A stretch of DNA of 64,000 bases from a bacterium. Lineage in GTDB: Bacteria > Bdellovibrionota > Bacteriovoracia > Bacteriovoracales > Bacteriovoracaceae. How positions within the stretch are numbered: the first letter of the stretch is position 1; each line of letters opens with the position of its first letter. The position numbers and the translations under genes were made by a program. The stretch covers positions 1 through 64,000 of the forward strand of contig JAUHVL010000002.1 in NCBI GenBank assembly GCA_030425045.1. The letters run 5' to 3'. Under the pieces are notes generated by a model. The model was given only the letters and a program-made list of their open reading frames with translations, made no database searches and was not told the DNA's origin. Shown here one piece after another: positions 37,052 through 44,977 of this stretch.

Positions 37052-37615
37052 TTACTTAGAAGTAAAGACTTTCTTGGAAACTTCGATCCACTTTCCAGGA
37101 TGGAGCCCATCTATGGGGTTAATAAAGTAATCACCAAGGCCTACTCTAATCAAACGAAGAGTCGGAAAACCTATCGCGGCCGTCATTCTTCGGACTTGTC
37201 TGTTTCGCCCTTCATTAAGTGATAGTTTAATCCAGCTAGTGGGAATCGACTTTCTCTCTCTTATGGGTGGATCTCTAGGAGGAAGCTCAAAATCAAGAGG
37301 CAGTAGTCTGGCCTTACAAGACTTGGTGATACCATCATTTAACATCACCCCACCTCTCAGTTTTATTAAGTCTGACTCTTCTGGAATACCCTCTACCTGT
37401 GCGATATAAGTCCGTGGATGATCTTTCAAGAATTCATTAATAAAAGGGCCATCATTAGTTAATAAAAGCAGTCCCTCACTATCTTTATCGAGCCTTCCTG
37501 CAGCGTACACCCCTTTTGGAAGACAAAACTCCGACAAGTTTCGGTGAATATCCTCGGAGGTAAACTGCGAGAGAACCCCATAGGGCTTGTGAAGAACTAT
37601 GTATTTTTTTTTCAT
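37052..37615 (-). CDS. RluE-like 23S rRNA pseudouridine synthase
   Basis: 187 residues of the RsuA/RluE family, lacking the N-terminal S4 domain as RluE does. The catalytic block AAGRLDKDSEGLLLLTNDG holds the active-site aspartate, and NEGRNRQVRRMTAAIGFPTLRLIRVGLGDY matches RluE closely. It would make pseudouridine in 23S rRNA. It is divergent from another rRNA-modifying gene, with 38 bases between starts. Confidence 0.87.
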   Translation of the reverse strand: MKKKYIVLHKPYGVLSQFTSEDIHRNLSEFCLPKGVYAAGRLDKDSEGLLLLTNDGPFINEFLKDHPRTYIAQVEGIPEESDLIKLRGGVMLNDGITKSCKARLLPLDFELPPRDPPIRERKSIPTSWIKLSLNEGRNRQVRRMTAAIGFPTLRLIRVGLGDYFINPIDGLHPGKWIEVSKKVFTSK

Positions 37616-37653
37616 TCTTAACGAACCTTATTTTTCAAGATATAGAGACCTAA

Positions 37654-38811
37654 ATGAAAAAGAAGACATTTAAAATTCACCCTCTCACATTGAAATCTCT
37701 CAAGAAGGGCCACCCTTGGGTAACTCTAGATCAGTTTAGTGAAAAATTCCCGGAAGATAAACCATTTATAGATATTTATCACCCAGAGAATAATGAATAC
37801 CTAGGGACATTTTTAAATGACAAAAAACACCCTCGAGTAAAAGCCCGTTTCTGGAGTATCGAAAATAATAAACCATTTGAGCAACTTTTCAAAGATCGGC
37901 TAAAGCAGGCGATTAATAAGAGATCAAAACAAGACCTGAAAAGAAATAATTTCTATCTGGTTTTTGGAGAAGCTGATCTACTGCCTGGGTTATTCATTCA
38001 AGTTCTGTCTCAAAATATACTTATTCAATATCAATCCTATTTTTGGATCAAATACGAAAACTTTGTCATTAATTGTTTAAAAGAGAGTTATCCCCAAGCT
38101 CATTTTTGGACCCAAAAAAGAATTACCGGGGAAAGTAAAGTGCCTCCTCAAGCCATTGAGAACAACCAAGAAACAGAGTTTCACATTGATGAGTTTGGAA
38201 TTAAATATATTATAAGAATGAATCTATTCCACGACATTGGAATTTTTTCTGATATGAGCGCTCTTAGAGGGCAATTGATTGGCCACTTTAAAGATGCAGG
38301 TGAAGTACTTAATCTTTTTTGCTACACGGGGGCTTTTTCTCTTTACGCCCTGAAGGCCGGCGCTCGTGTGACCTCTGTCGATTTATCAAAAAAGTATATC
38401 TCATGGTTAGAGGACAATATTAAATTAAACCAATTCGACGATAATCAACACGTATCTCTCGTTAAATCTTGCCAAAAACAAATCGAAAACTTCATCGAGC
38501 AAAAAAGAAGATTCGACCTCATTATTTGTGACCCTCCCACCGTCTCAACAGATGGGAAAAAGAGAATGAAGGCCACAGACTTTTATAAAAAATACACAGA
38601 TGGAATTCTTACGCTGTTAAATAAAAATGGGAAGGCCATTATTGTCTTAAATACTCATAGTATTAACTTAAAAAAGTTCAAAGAGCTCTTAATCAAAAGT
38701 ACCAAACAAAAGTTCTCCATTGTTGAGCAACTGGAGTTATCGTCCGACTGTTCTCCTCTGCCAAATTTTCCGGAAGGTAATTATCTTAAATGTCTAATAC
38801 TAAAGAAGTGA
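37654..38811 (+). CDS. RlmI-like class I rRNA methyltransferase
   Basis: 385 residues with an N-terminal PUA-like domain (LTLKSLKKGHPWV), a middle EEHEE-like domain and a C-terminal Rossmann methyltransferase with SAM loop VLNLFCYTGAFSLYALKAGA and DLIICDPPTVST. This is the RlmI architecture (m5C in 23S rRNA). The RlmI catalytic cysteine would lie near the C-terminus in SSDCSPLPNFPEGNYLK; this is the YunF/YwbD-like pattern, so the exact target is uncertain. Confidence 0.82.
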   Translation: MKKKTFKIHPLTLKSLKKGHPWVTLDQFSEKFPEDKPFIDIYHPENNEYLGTFLNDKKHPRVKARFWSIENNKPFEQLFKDRLKQAINKRSKQDLKRNNFYLVFGEADLLPGLFIQVLSQNILIQYQSYFWIKYENFVINCLKESYPQAHFWTQKRITGESKVPPQAIENNQETEFHIDEFGIKYIIRMNLFHDIGIFSDMSALRGQLIGHFKDAGEVLNLFCYTGAFSLYALKAGARVTSVDLSKKYISWLEDNIKLNQFDDNQHVSLVKSCQKQIENFIEQKRRFDLIICDPPTVSTDGKKRMKATDFYKKYTDGILTLLNKNGKAIIVLNTHSINLKKFKELLIKSTKQKFSIVEQLELSSDCSPLPNFPEGNYLKCLILKK

Positions 38812-38861
38812 GCTAAAGAAAATCTGTAGTTTACCGATATAGGGCCCGTGAGGAGCACAAT

Positions 38862-40064
38862 TTGAGCACGGATTTCCTAACAGATATCTTCTTTTACTTT
38901 CTGGCGACAGTAAGTTTCATCCCTTTATTTAAAAAAATTGGGTTTGGCCCAATTACGGGATATCTATGTGCTGGTCTCGTATTAGGACCAAACGTGCTGG
39001 CCATTTTAGAAAATAGCGGTGAAGTTGAAACGATCAGTGAAATTGGCGTTATTCTTCTCATGTTTATCATTGGTCTAGAACTTAGTTTCTCGAGACTTTT
39101 CTACTTAAAGAACTTTATTTTTAAATACGGAGTTGGACAATTTGCCCTCACAACAACAGTTCTCACTCTTTTGAGTAATCTTGTTTTAAAAAGCTGGCCA
39201 GCTTCACTCATTGTCGCTTTCTCACTAACACTCTCCTCTACTGCTTTTAGCTTAAAGTACTTAAGAGATAGTAAAATGCTGACAAAAAGTTATGGGCAGA
39301 TTTCTTTCTCAATCTTGCTTTTTCAAGACATCATCGTCATTCCCATTATGGCCCTCATTCCTCTTATGACTCTTCAAAGTGAAATGAACTTTTCATTTGA
39401 AAATATTTTTAAAGGCCTTCTTTTTTGTGGTCTTATTGTTTCAGGAAAAAAAGTTTTACCTCAAATGGTTAGTAAGGTTCATAAGTTAGAAAACAAAGAG
39501 CTTTTTATCTCTATAAACCTACTCATCATCTCTGGTTGCGCTCTCTTAGCAAACTCGCTTGGGTTATCAAAAGCTCTCGGAGCTTTTTTAGCAGGGCTCT
39601 TTTTATCTGAGTCTGCTCTTAAAAATGAAATCCAAAATCTCACACTTCCCCTTAAATCTATGCTCCTCGGGGTTTTCTTTATGGCCTTCGGACTTAAAAT
39701 TGATTTAAGCATTTTTAATACTCATTCGGTCCCAATTGTCCTCTCTACCTTTCTTTTTATGAGTGTTAAATTTCTTATTATTTTTGCGATGATTAAAAGA
39801 AAGCATCAAACTCTCTCTGCCAATATTACCGGTATCGTTCTTTGTTCTGGGGGAGAATTTGGTCTATTAACCTTGGCCATCGCTCATCAAAACTTTGTTA
39901 TCACAGACTTCGTTTATCAGTTTGTTTCATCCATCACGATCCTCAGTATCTTTTTTGCTCCTATACTCTCTAAAGTATTAGACAAAATTGTCTTACCTGA
40001 TGAGACTGCAACCGTTGATAAAAGTGAAGATCAGGCTGATTTTCCGATTAAAAAAGTTGCCTAA
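38862..40064 (+). CDS. CPA2 family cation:proton antiporter
   Basis: 400 residues, about twelve membrane helices, with the CPA2/KefB signature GPITGYLCAGLVLGPN and SLTLSSTAFSLKYL in the exchanger core. It lacks a C-terminal RCK/TrkA-N domain, so it is not a gated KefB/KefC. The start is TTG with GAGGAG upstream. The next gene encodes a second exchanger 49 bases downstream. Probably moves Na+ or K+ against H+ across the inner membrane. Confidence 0.88.
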   Translation: MSTDFLTDIFFYFLATVSFIPLFKKIGFGPITGYLCAGLVLGPNVLAILENSGEVETISEIGVILLMFIIGLELSFSRLFYLKNFIFKYGVGQFALTTTVLTLLSNLVLKSWPASLIVAFSLTLSSTAFSLKYLRDSKMLTKSYGQISFSILLFQDIIVIPIMALIPLMTLQSEMNFSFENIFKGLLFCGLIVSGKKVLPQMVSKVHKLENKELFISINLLIISGCALLANSLGLSKALGAFLAGLFLSESALKNEIQNLTLPLKSMLLGVFFMAFGLKIDLSIFNTHSVPIVLSTFLFMSVKFLIIFAMIKRKHQTLSANITGIVLCSGGEFGLLTLAIAHQNFVITDFVYQFVSSITILSIFFAPILSKVLDKIVLPDETATVDKSEDQADFPIKKVA

Positions 40065-40113
40065 AGTCACGTTTCTCCCATAAAATAGAATAAATTCAAC
40101 AGGATGAAATTCA

Positions 40114-41259
40114 TTGAACAGTATTAATCTAACATCTGACCTGGAGTACTTAGCGATTTTCATCACTGTCTTAATTCTTCCCAAAATCTTATTAAGAGCA
40201 AGAATCCCCTCAGGAATTACGGCACTCGTTATCGGTGTAATATTTGCACATTACGATCCATCAATTAATAAAGAATCACTATTTCGCTTTCTCTCTCAAA
40301 TTGGTATCACCTCTCTCTTTTTATTTGCAGGACTTGAGGTAGATGTCAAAGAGCTAAAAGAAGATAAACCCTATTTGATAAAGTATTTAAGCAAATTTGT
40401 GATCGTCTTAGCTCTTATCACCTATGGCTTTTCCGTTACGCTTGGTATACCTCTGCAAAGCTCACTCATTTTCTCTCTTGGGATTTGTACTCCTTCAGCT
40501 GGGTTTATTATGAACTCACTTCACTCTTTTAATGTGAATGAGGATCAAGAGTATTGGATTAAATCAAAGGCTATTAGTAAGGAAGTTATCTCTATTTTAT
40601 TACTATTTGTTGCCCTTCAATGGAGTGCACCAAAGTCTATGTTAATTTCGAGTCTCTTCTTTATTGCTCTTTTTATTTTTCTTCCTAAGATCTTTAAACT
40701 CTTTTTTAAATTTATATCTCCCTATGCTCCAAACTCTGAGATCCCCTTCCTCGTGGCCCTTTCTCTCATCTCGGGAATTATCTCTAAGGAACTTGGGGCT
40801 TATTATCTCGTTGGTGCTTTTATCGTTGGACTGATCGGCTCTCGCTTTAAAACAAGTATTTTCAAAGAAGGTGAAGAAACCCTGTTTAGATCACTCTCCG
40901 GCTTTTTTAACGTCTTTCTCCCCTTCTATTTTTTCTATGCAGGGACAAGCATTGCTCTAGGAGATATATCAATTGACTCTTTAAAATATGCTCTCATCCT
41001 ACTTGTTATTTTTATCCCCATTAGAATGCTTATTATTAAGACAAGTTTCAGGTTCTTTTTAAATGAAATCGTTGAAAACACCTATAAAGTTTCTTTTTCT
41101 CTTATGCCTACTCTGATTTTTGGATTAGTCATCGCCAATATCCTTATGGAAAGAAAATTGCTGGCTAATGAGTATTGTTATGCGCTTATCATCTACACCT
41201 TACTCTCAAGTATGATGCCTTCAATAATCTTTTCCTTTAGAAAATTTCAGAAACATTGA
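40114..41259 (+). CDS. Second cation:proton antiporter (CPA family)
   Basis: 381 residues, about eleven membrane helices, with LFLFAGLEVDVKEL matching the conserved helix pair of Na+/H+ exchangers. It is diverged from the preceding antiporter and also lacks a regulatory domain. It starts with TTG, AGGA lying 9 bases upstream. Its stop codon lies inside the LysR-type palindrome that starts the next promoter. The two exchangers may be independent transporters or a heteromer (inference). Confidence 0.82.
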   Translation: MNSINLTSDLEYLAIFITVLILPKILLRARIPSGITALVIGVIFAHYDPSINKESLFRFLSQIGITSLFLFAGLEVDVKELKEDKPYLIKYLSKFVIVLALITYGFSVTLGIPLQSSLIFSLGICTPSAGFIMNSLHSFNVNEDQEYWIKSKAISKEVISILLLFVALQWSAPKSMLISSLFFIALFIFLPKIFKLFFKFISPYAPNSEIPFLVALSLISGIISKELGAYYLVGAFIVGLIGSRFKTSIFKEGEETLFRSLSGFFNVFLPFYFFYAGTSIALGDISIDSLKYALILLVIFIPIRMLIIKTSFRFFLNEIVENTYKVSFSLMPTLIFGLVIANILMERKLLANEYCYALIIYTLLSSMMPSIIFSFRKFQKH

Positions 41260-41320
41260 TTTAATCAATACTTTCCATAAAAATTATCTATTTTATTAAT
41301 CCTAACCTAAGTAATACATT
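41255..41320 (+). promoter_or_regulatory. LysR-type composite promoter, copy 1
   Basis: A perfect 15-bp palindrome ATTGATTTAATCAAT (41255-41269, a T-N11-A box) begins 31 bases before ATCTATTTTAT (41286-41296), which begins 29 bases before TACATT (41315-41320) as -10. This places the palindrome centre near -65 and the second site over -35, as in LysR-type activated promoters. A near-identical copy lies at 43075-43140. It drives 41351-42139. Confidence 0.75.
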
Positions 41321-41350
41321 AGACTCGTAACAGTCACTAAGGAGGTTTTT

Positions 41351-41512
41351 ATGAGTGAGTTACTGATTATTACACTCTGTTTTATGCCACTTGTACTTTA
41401 TATAACGTTGAATGCTAAAGCTAAAGATTCAGAGGAAAGCACCAATGCTTTATTTGAAAAGTATATACCAGCAACGAAAAGCATTAAGCAAGACATCTCA
41501 AGTAACAACTAA
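41351..41512 (+). CDS. Small single-pass membrane protein (53 aa)
   Basis: A 53-residue frame with a strong AAGGAGG at 41339-41345 and an ATG at 41351. It has one N-terminal helix (LLIITLCFMPLVLYITL) followed by a charged 33-residue tail. It is the first gene of an operon with an HPF-like and a DksA-like gene, 13 bases before the next start, and sits under the LysR-type composite promoter. Function unknown; size and topology suggest a stress-associated small membrane protein. Confidence 0.75.
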   Translation: MSELLIITLCFMPLVLYITLNAKAKDSEESTNALFEKYIPATKSIKQDISSNN

Positions 41513-41525
41513 GTAAGGGATTATA

Positions 41526-41813
41526 ATGACTGAAAAAGATATTGATTATTTAATTAATAAACAATCTACAAGTATAAAAAAGACTTCTCCCCAACTAGAA
41601 AATCTAGAAGTGAGATATGAACAAAAAACAAATGGCCTCTTTAGCACCAAAGTAAAGGCCAAAATCAAACAAAAGACTGTTCATTTAAGCAGCAAAGATT
41701 TTTGTATTGAGAGTTCATTAAAAAAGCTCTTTAGAAAGCTAAACCGTGTACTTCAAAGAAAAAAGTACAGAGCTTCTAAAAAATTTCATTTAACCTTTGA
41801 GGAGGTAGCATGA
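41526..41813 (+). CDS. HPF/RaiA-like ribosome hibernation factor (putative)
   Basis: A 95-residue basic protein. The pattern LENLEVRYEQKTNG, STKVKAKIKQKTVHLSSKDFCIESSLKKLFRKLNRVLQRKK follows the beta-beta-alpha layout of short HPF/S30AE proteins, which bind the 30S decoding region and hibernate ribosomes. Identity is by pattern only. AAGGGA precedes the ATG. Its stop overlaps the DksA-like start (ATGA). Genes for ribosome hibernation and RNA polymerase control in one operon support a stress function. Confidence 0.55.
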   Translation: MTEKDIDYLINKQSTSIKKTSPQLENLEVRYEQKTNGLFSTKVKAKIKQKTVHLSSKDFCIESSLKKLFRKLNRVLQRKKYRASKKFHLTFEEVA

Positions 41814-42139
41814 CAGATAGAGAGTTATTCGAAGAGTGTAGATTACAACTATTAGAACTTAAAGATCAGTATAGTAATACAATAAATCGACCTCGCCACT
41901 ACTCGGGGGAAGGAGACATAATAGACTTAGCCTATAAGGAAAATTACATCCATCATTCTAATGCTTTCAGGTCCAGGATGCATTTTCTTCTCCCCGAAAT
42001 CGATAGGGCGCTAGAAAGGATCGATGACGGCACATTTGGTATTTGTGAAATTACCGGTAATAAGATTGAGCCGAAAAGACTACTGGCAGTACCCTGGACA
42101 CGCATTAGTATGATGGCCATAGATACAGAGGCTTCGTGA
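41810..42139 (+). CDS. DksA/TraR-like protein lacking the zinc ligands
   Basis: 109 residues with the DksA C-terminal pattern ALERIDDGTFGICEITGNKIEPKRLLAVPWTRISMMA, aligned with the fold of the TraR/DksA finger. Only one of the four cysteines remains (CEIT in place of CxxC, and no second pair), so zinc binding is probably lost. The N-terminal part is helical. A GAGGAGG site within the upstream gene supports coupling. It may still bind the polymerase secondary channel. Compare the intact family member at 8054-8428. Confidence 0.8.
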   Translation: MTDRELFEECRLQLLELKDQYSNTINRPRHYSGEGDIIDLAYKENYIHHSNAFRSRMHFLLPEIDRALERIDDGTFGICEITGNKIEPKRLLAVPWTRISMMAIDTEAS

Positions 42140-42165
42140 TCAAATCTAGTCCTGTTCAACTTTGC

Positions 42166-43062
42166 TCAGCCTAGCCTCATTTTTTCAAAGTCCTGCATTA
42201 GAACCAGCTCTAATGCAGGATTCTCTATTACTCGCTTAGTATAAATCAAATAGTACTCTACATAGAGATTATCCATATTACCTAATTTAATGAGTTTCTT
42301 TTCTTTAATTAACTCTTTTGTTGAAAAGTCAGGTAAAAAAATAACACCATCTCCTTTAGTAGAGAGAATTTTTTGTAGTGAAGTATCTTGAGTTTCAGCA
42401 ATAATTTTTGGGTTAATATTATTTAAATGAAAATAATTATCCAACTCTCCTCGTATAGGAGTATGAACTGTCGGTAAAATACAGGGGGCATTATTTAATG
42501 ACTGCGGAAACCCTTTTTTGAGTGACTTAAACTTATTTGAAGCGTAAGCACTAACAGATTTCTTCAAAATTCTTTTAGAAAAAATATTTTTATTCTTAAA
42601 GCTATTATTTTCATGATCAGCAATGATGACTTCAACTTGATGAGCAAGTAACATTCTAATCAGCTGATCCATTGACTCTTCATAAATAGAGAGGAAACAA
42701 TCCGTTTTTTTATGTGCAAAATCAACAATGTCACAAATCAAATGTTTGGGAACACTATCTAAGGCACCAACACTTAGGTTTACCTGATTTGTAAAAACTT
42801 TATCATCAATCAGCTGGATCAGCTCTTGGCCTAGATCATTAATTTTATTGGCATACTCTAGAGTCACACGACCTGGCTCAGTTAAAAATAGTTTTCTATT
42901 TTTTCTTTCAAAAAGTTTTATACCAAGATACTCTTCTAAACTTTTTAGCTGAGAGCTAAGAGCTGGTTGACCAACCTTTAATATCTCCGAAGCCTTAGAA
43001 ATACTTCCCTGCTTTGCAATTTCTTTAAAATAGATAAGATGGTGGTAGTTAATCCATTTCAT
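42166..43062 (-). CDS. LysR family transcriptional regulator, NhaR-like
   Basis: 298 residues. The N-terminal winged helix (1-62) contains INYHHLIYFKEIAKQGSISKASEIL and QPALSSQLKSLEEYLGIKLFER; the INYHHLIYF start is characteristic of NhaR-type regulators, which answer Na+ and pH. The effector domain follows. A perfect T-N11-A palindrome starts 13 bases upstream of its ATG, fitting autoregulation. The same element drives the 41351 operon. Proximity to two cation antiporters fits an NhaR-like role, though no such element precedes them. Confidence 0.88.
   Translation of the reverse strand: MKWINYHHLIYFKEIAKQGSISKASEILKVGQPALSSQLKSLEEYLGIKLFERKNRKLFLTEPGRVTLEYANKINDLGQELIQLIDDKVFTNQVNLSVGALDSVPKHLICDIVDFAHKKTDCFLSIYEESMDQLIRMLLAHQVEVIIADHENNSFKNKNIFSKRILKKSVSAYASNKFKSLKKGFPQSLNNAPCILPTVHTPIRGELDNYFHLNNINPKIIAETQDTSLQKILSTKGDGVIFLPDFSTKELIKEKKLIKLGNMDNLYVEYYLIYTKRVIENPALELVLMQDFEKMRLG
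42191..42220. repeat. 12-bp perfect hairpin inside the lysR 3' end
   Basis: TCCTGCATTAGA (42191-42202) and TCTAATGCAGGA (42209-42220) are perfect complements with a 6-base loop. The hairpin lies within the last codons of the LysR gene, 52 bases past the convergent DksA-like stop. It could end or stabilise that plus-strand transcript; there is no clear T-run. Confidence 0.6.
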
Positions 43063-43074
43063 AATTTCCTCTTT

Positions 43075-43140
43075 ATTGATTTAATCAATACTTTAGCTCA
43101 ATTTAATCTATTTTATATATATTTAAAAATGTCGTATAGT
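43075..43140 (+). promoter_or_regulatory. LysR-type composite promoter, copy 2
   Basis: ATTGATTTAATCAAT (43075-43089), ATCTATTTTAT (43106-43116) and TATAGT as -10 (43135-43140) have the same order and exactly the same spacing (31 and 29 bases between starts) as copy 1 at 41255. It lies between the lysR gene and 43156 and would activate the latter while the palindrome overlaps the lysR promoter region. Confidence 0.78.
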
Positions 43141-43155
43141 AAATACGGAGTTTAA

Positions 43156-43386
43156 ATGAAAAAATTACTACTTTTCACCATATTTCTCTTTACCTGTCTT
43201 AGTATTTCTAAATATTTTGTCTCAAGTTTTAGAGGAACAGAGTTTAATATCTCACTTGTCATCAACTACACTCTTTTATCCGCCGCCATTCTTATGGTAA
43301 CAAACTATGCCATGAAGAAAGTCTTCGGAGATACCTTTCAAAAAGAAAAATCAAATCAATCAAAAAGAATTAATGCTTGGAACTAA
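43156..43386 (+). CDS. Small two-helix membrane protein under LysR-type promoter
   Basis: 76 residues with two hydrophobic segments (about 3-23 and 33-52) and a basic tail (KEKSNQSKRINAWN). It is divergent from the LysR gene and directly downstream of the second composite promoter, so it is a predicted target. CGGAG precedes the ATG. No family recognised. Its 3' end overlaps the convergent membrane protein gene by 17 bases. Confidence 0.72.
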   Translation: MKKLLLFTIFLFTCLSISKYFVSSFRGTEFNISLVINYTLLSAAILMVTNYAMKKVFGDTFQKEKSNQSKRINAWN

Positions 43387-43747
43387 GTGAAAAAGGTTTA
43401 AAAGTCAGATAAGAAAGAGCAACACTAATAAAAGCACAAAATCCAAGTGCGCCTCCCATACCATTTAAGAAGGGAATTAGTTTTATATAAAGAATTAAAA
43501 AGATTAAACAGGCTAAGGCCAAATGAAATCGAGTAAAAATTTTGGCTGAAGACATTCCAATAAATGTTGCCCCAAAAAAAGCATTAATCAAAAACGGATT
43601 TTTAAAATTCTGAATAAGAAAGACTGTAGAAATCATTAAGCCCATAAGCGCTGAAACAAAGACTGGTGAAAGCTGATACTTTCTACAGTTCTCATATGTT
43701 CCAAAGGCACCTGCTATAATGACAATCAATAAGAGAAATATATTCAT
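43370..43747 (-). CDS. Small membrane protein, paralogue of the adjacent gene
   Basis: 125 residues and four hydrophobic segments. GATFIGMSSAKIF and GMGGALGFCAFISV align with GSFAGMSSAVYF and GWGGKLGAIAFLSL of the upstream gene, so the two are tandem paralogues. It overlaps the upstream gene by four bases and the convergent small gene by 17. Function unknown; probably forms a complex with its neighbour. Confidence 0.7.
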   Translation of the reverse strand: MNIFLLLIVIIAGAFGTYENCRKYQLSPVFVSALMGLMISTVFLIQNFKNPFLINAFFGATFIGMSSAKIFTRFHLALACLIFLILYIKLIPFLNGMGGALGFCAFISVALSYLTFKPFSLSSKH

Positions 43748-44097
43748 AAGTTAAAAATAACCAAGCTTAAAAAAGCAATGGCCCCTAGCTTACCACCCCA
43801 TCCAACAAATTTTTTTTCCAAAGTGATCAACAACAATGCACCAAGTAACGCGCTAATGACAAACTTCCACCAAAGTGAAAAATAAACAGCAGAGCTCATT
43901 CCTGCGAAACTTCCACAATAAAAAATTAAATCCAAGTCTTTTACTCTTCCTTTTTCAGCGATTGAAAAGCCGATCAAACCAATAACCGAAGAGGCCATAA
44001 CAGGGTTAATGAAATCTATTTGGTGAAGAGCAAAGCAAGCGGCTGATGAGAGTAAAAAAAGAAAGAAAATTTTAGAAAAGCGAAACAACTTCTTCAT
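43744..44097 (-). CDS. Small membrane protein, first of a tandem paralogous pair
   Basis: About 117 residues from ATG 44097 (an upstream TTG at 44106 is less likely), with four hydrophobic segments and the GSFAGMSSA and GWGGKLGAIAF motifs shared with the next gene. It is divergent from endonuclease I. Unknown function, expected in the inner membrane. The pair lies next to the LysR-controlled small membrane genes, but I see no copy of the composite promoter upstream of it. Confidence 0.7.
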   Translation of the reverse strand: MKKLFRFSKIFFLFLLSSAACFALHQIDFINPVMASSVIGLIGFSIAEKGRVKDLDLIFYCGSFAGMSSAVYFSLWWKFVISALLGALLLITLEKKFVGWGGKLGAIAFLSLVIFNL

Positions 44098-44200
44098 AAC
44101 CAACAAATCCAGTCACATTCTTAACAATATTCTAAAAAACAATCCTTGTAACTCCGTATATCGCCAGATAGCATTTAATAAACTTAAAGGACTAGGTTTC

Positions 44201-44974
44201 ATGAAAAAATTAATTGTCTCTCTCTCTGTGTTATTTTTAATTACACCAGCGCATGCCTCATTGCAAAATTTCTACACTTCTCATCAAGAGCAGGAATTAG
44301 AAGTTGGTGTCACTATCAACAATCAACTTAAAGATACGGTGAAAAGGGCTGCAAAGCACAACTTTCATCCGCTTGGGTACAAAAAAGGAGCCAAAAAAGA
44401 GCTCTTTGGAGAAACGGACCTCCACCAAGATTCTGACGGTTTTTACGTAAAGGATGTTTATTGCAATATCATCGTCCGTAACAAAGTCGGACCGAACAAA
44501 ATCCCTAAAAATAATGTCATCAACGTAGAGCATACTTGGCCTCAATCAAAAGGTTCAAAAAGAGAGCCTGCAAGAGGTGACCTTCACCACCTATTTCCTG
44601 CAAACTCCAGGGCCAATAGTACGAGAGGAAATCATCCTTTTGGAGAAGTTCTCGGTGAGGATGTTGCTCATAACTGTATCGACTCACAAAAAGGAAAAAT
44701 TATCTCTCCTACCACAGGAAAAATTACAGGGACTCACGGTTACCAACCACCCCTTGAGCATAGAGGAAATGTGGCCAGAGCCATGTTCTATGTCTCCGCT
44801 GTTTACAATTATGATATTCCAGCCATTGAAGAGTACTACTTAAGAAAGTGGCATAAAGAAGATCCTGTTGATTTACAAGAAATGTTAAGAAACGATGCTA
44901 TTGAAAAAGCACAAGGAAATCGTAATCCTTTTATCGATTTTCCCTCTCTTGTCGATCGAATTAGTAATCTATAA
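44201..44974 (+). CDS. endA: Secreted endonuclease I
   Basis: 257 residues with a signal peptide (cut after PAHA). The catalytic region VEHTWPQSKG, RGDLHHLFPANSRANSTRGNHPFG is the beta-beta-alpha metal nuclease core of endonuclease I, including the catalytic His. It degrades DNA in the periplasm or outside the cell. For a predatory bacterium this would help digest prey DNA (inference). AAAGGA precedes the ATG. The next gene starts only three bases later. Confidence 0.93.
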   Translation: MKKLIVSLSVLFLITPAHASLQNFYTSHQEQELEVGVTINNQLKDTVKRAAKHNFHPLGYKKGAKKELFGETDLHQDSDGFYVKDVYCNIIVRNKVGPNKIPKNNVINVEHTWPQSKGSKREPARGDLHHLFPANSRANSTRGNHPFGEVLGEDVAHNCIDSQKGKIISPTTGKITGTHGYQPPLEHRGNVARAMFYVSAVYNYDIPAIEEYYLRKWHKEDPVDLQEMLRNDAIEKAQGNRNPFIDFPSLVDRISNL

Positions 44975-44977
44975 TTA

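Noticed and set aside
38862-41259. Two antiporter genes as halves of a broken single gene
   Set aside because: Each is about 390 residues with a full helix set and its own start and ribosome binding site, so they are two complete exchangers.
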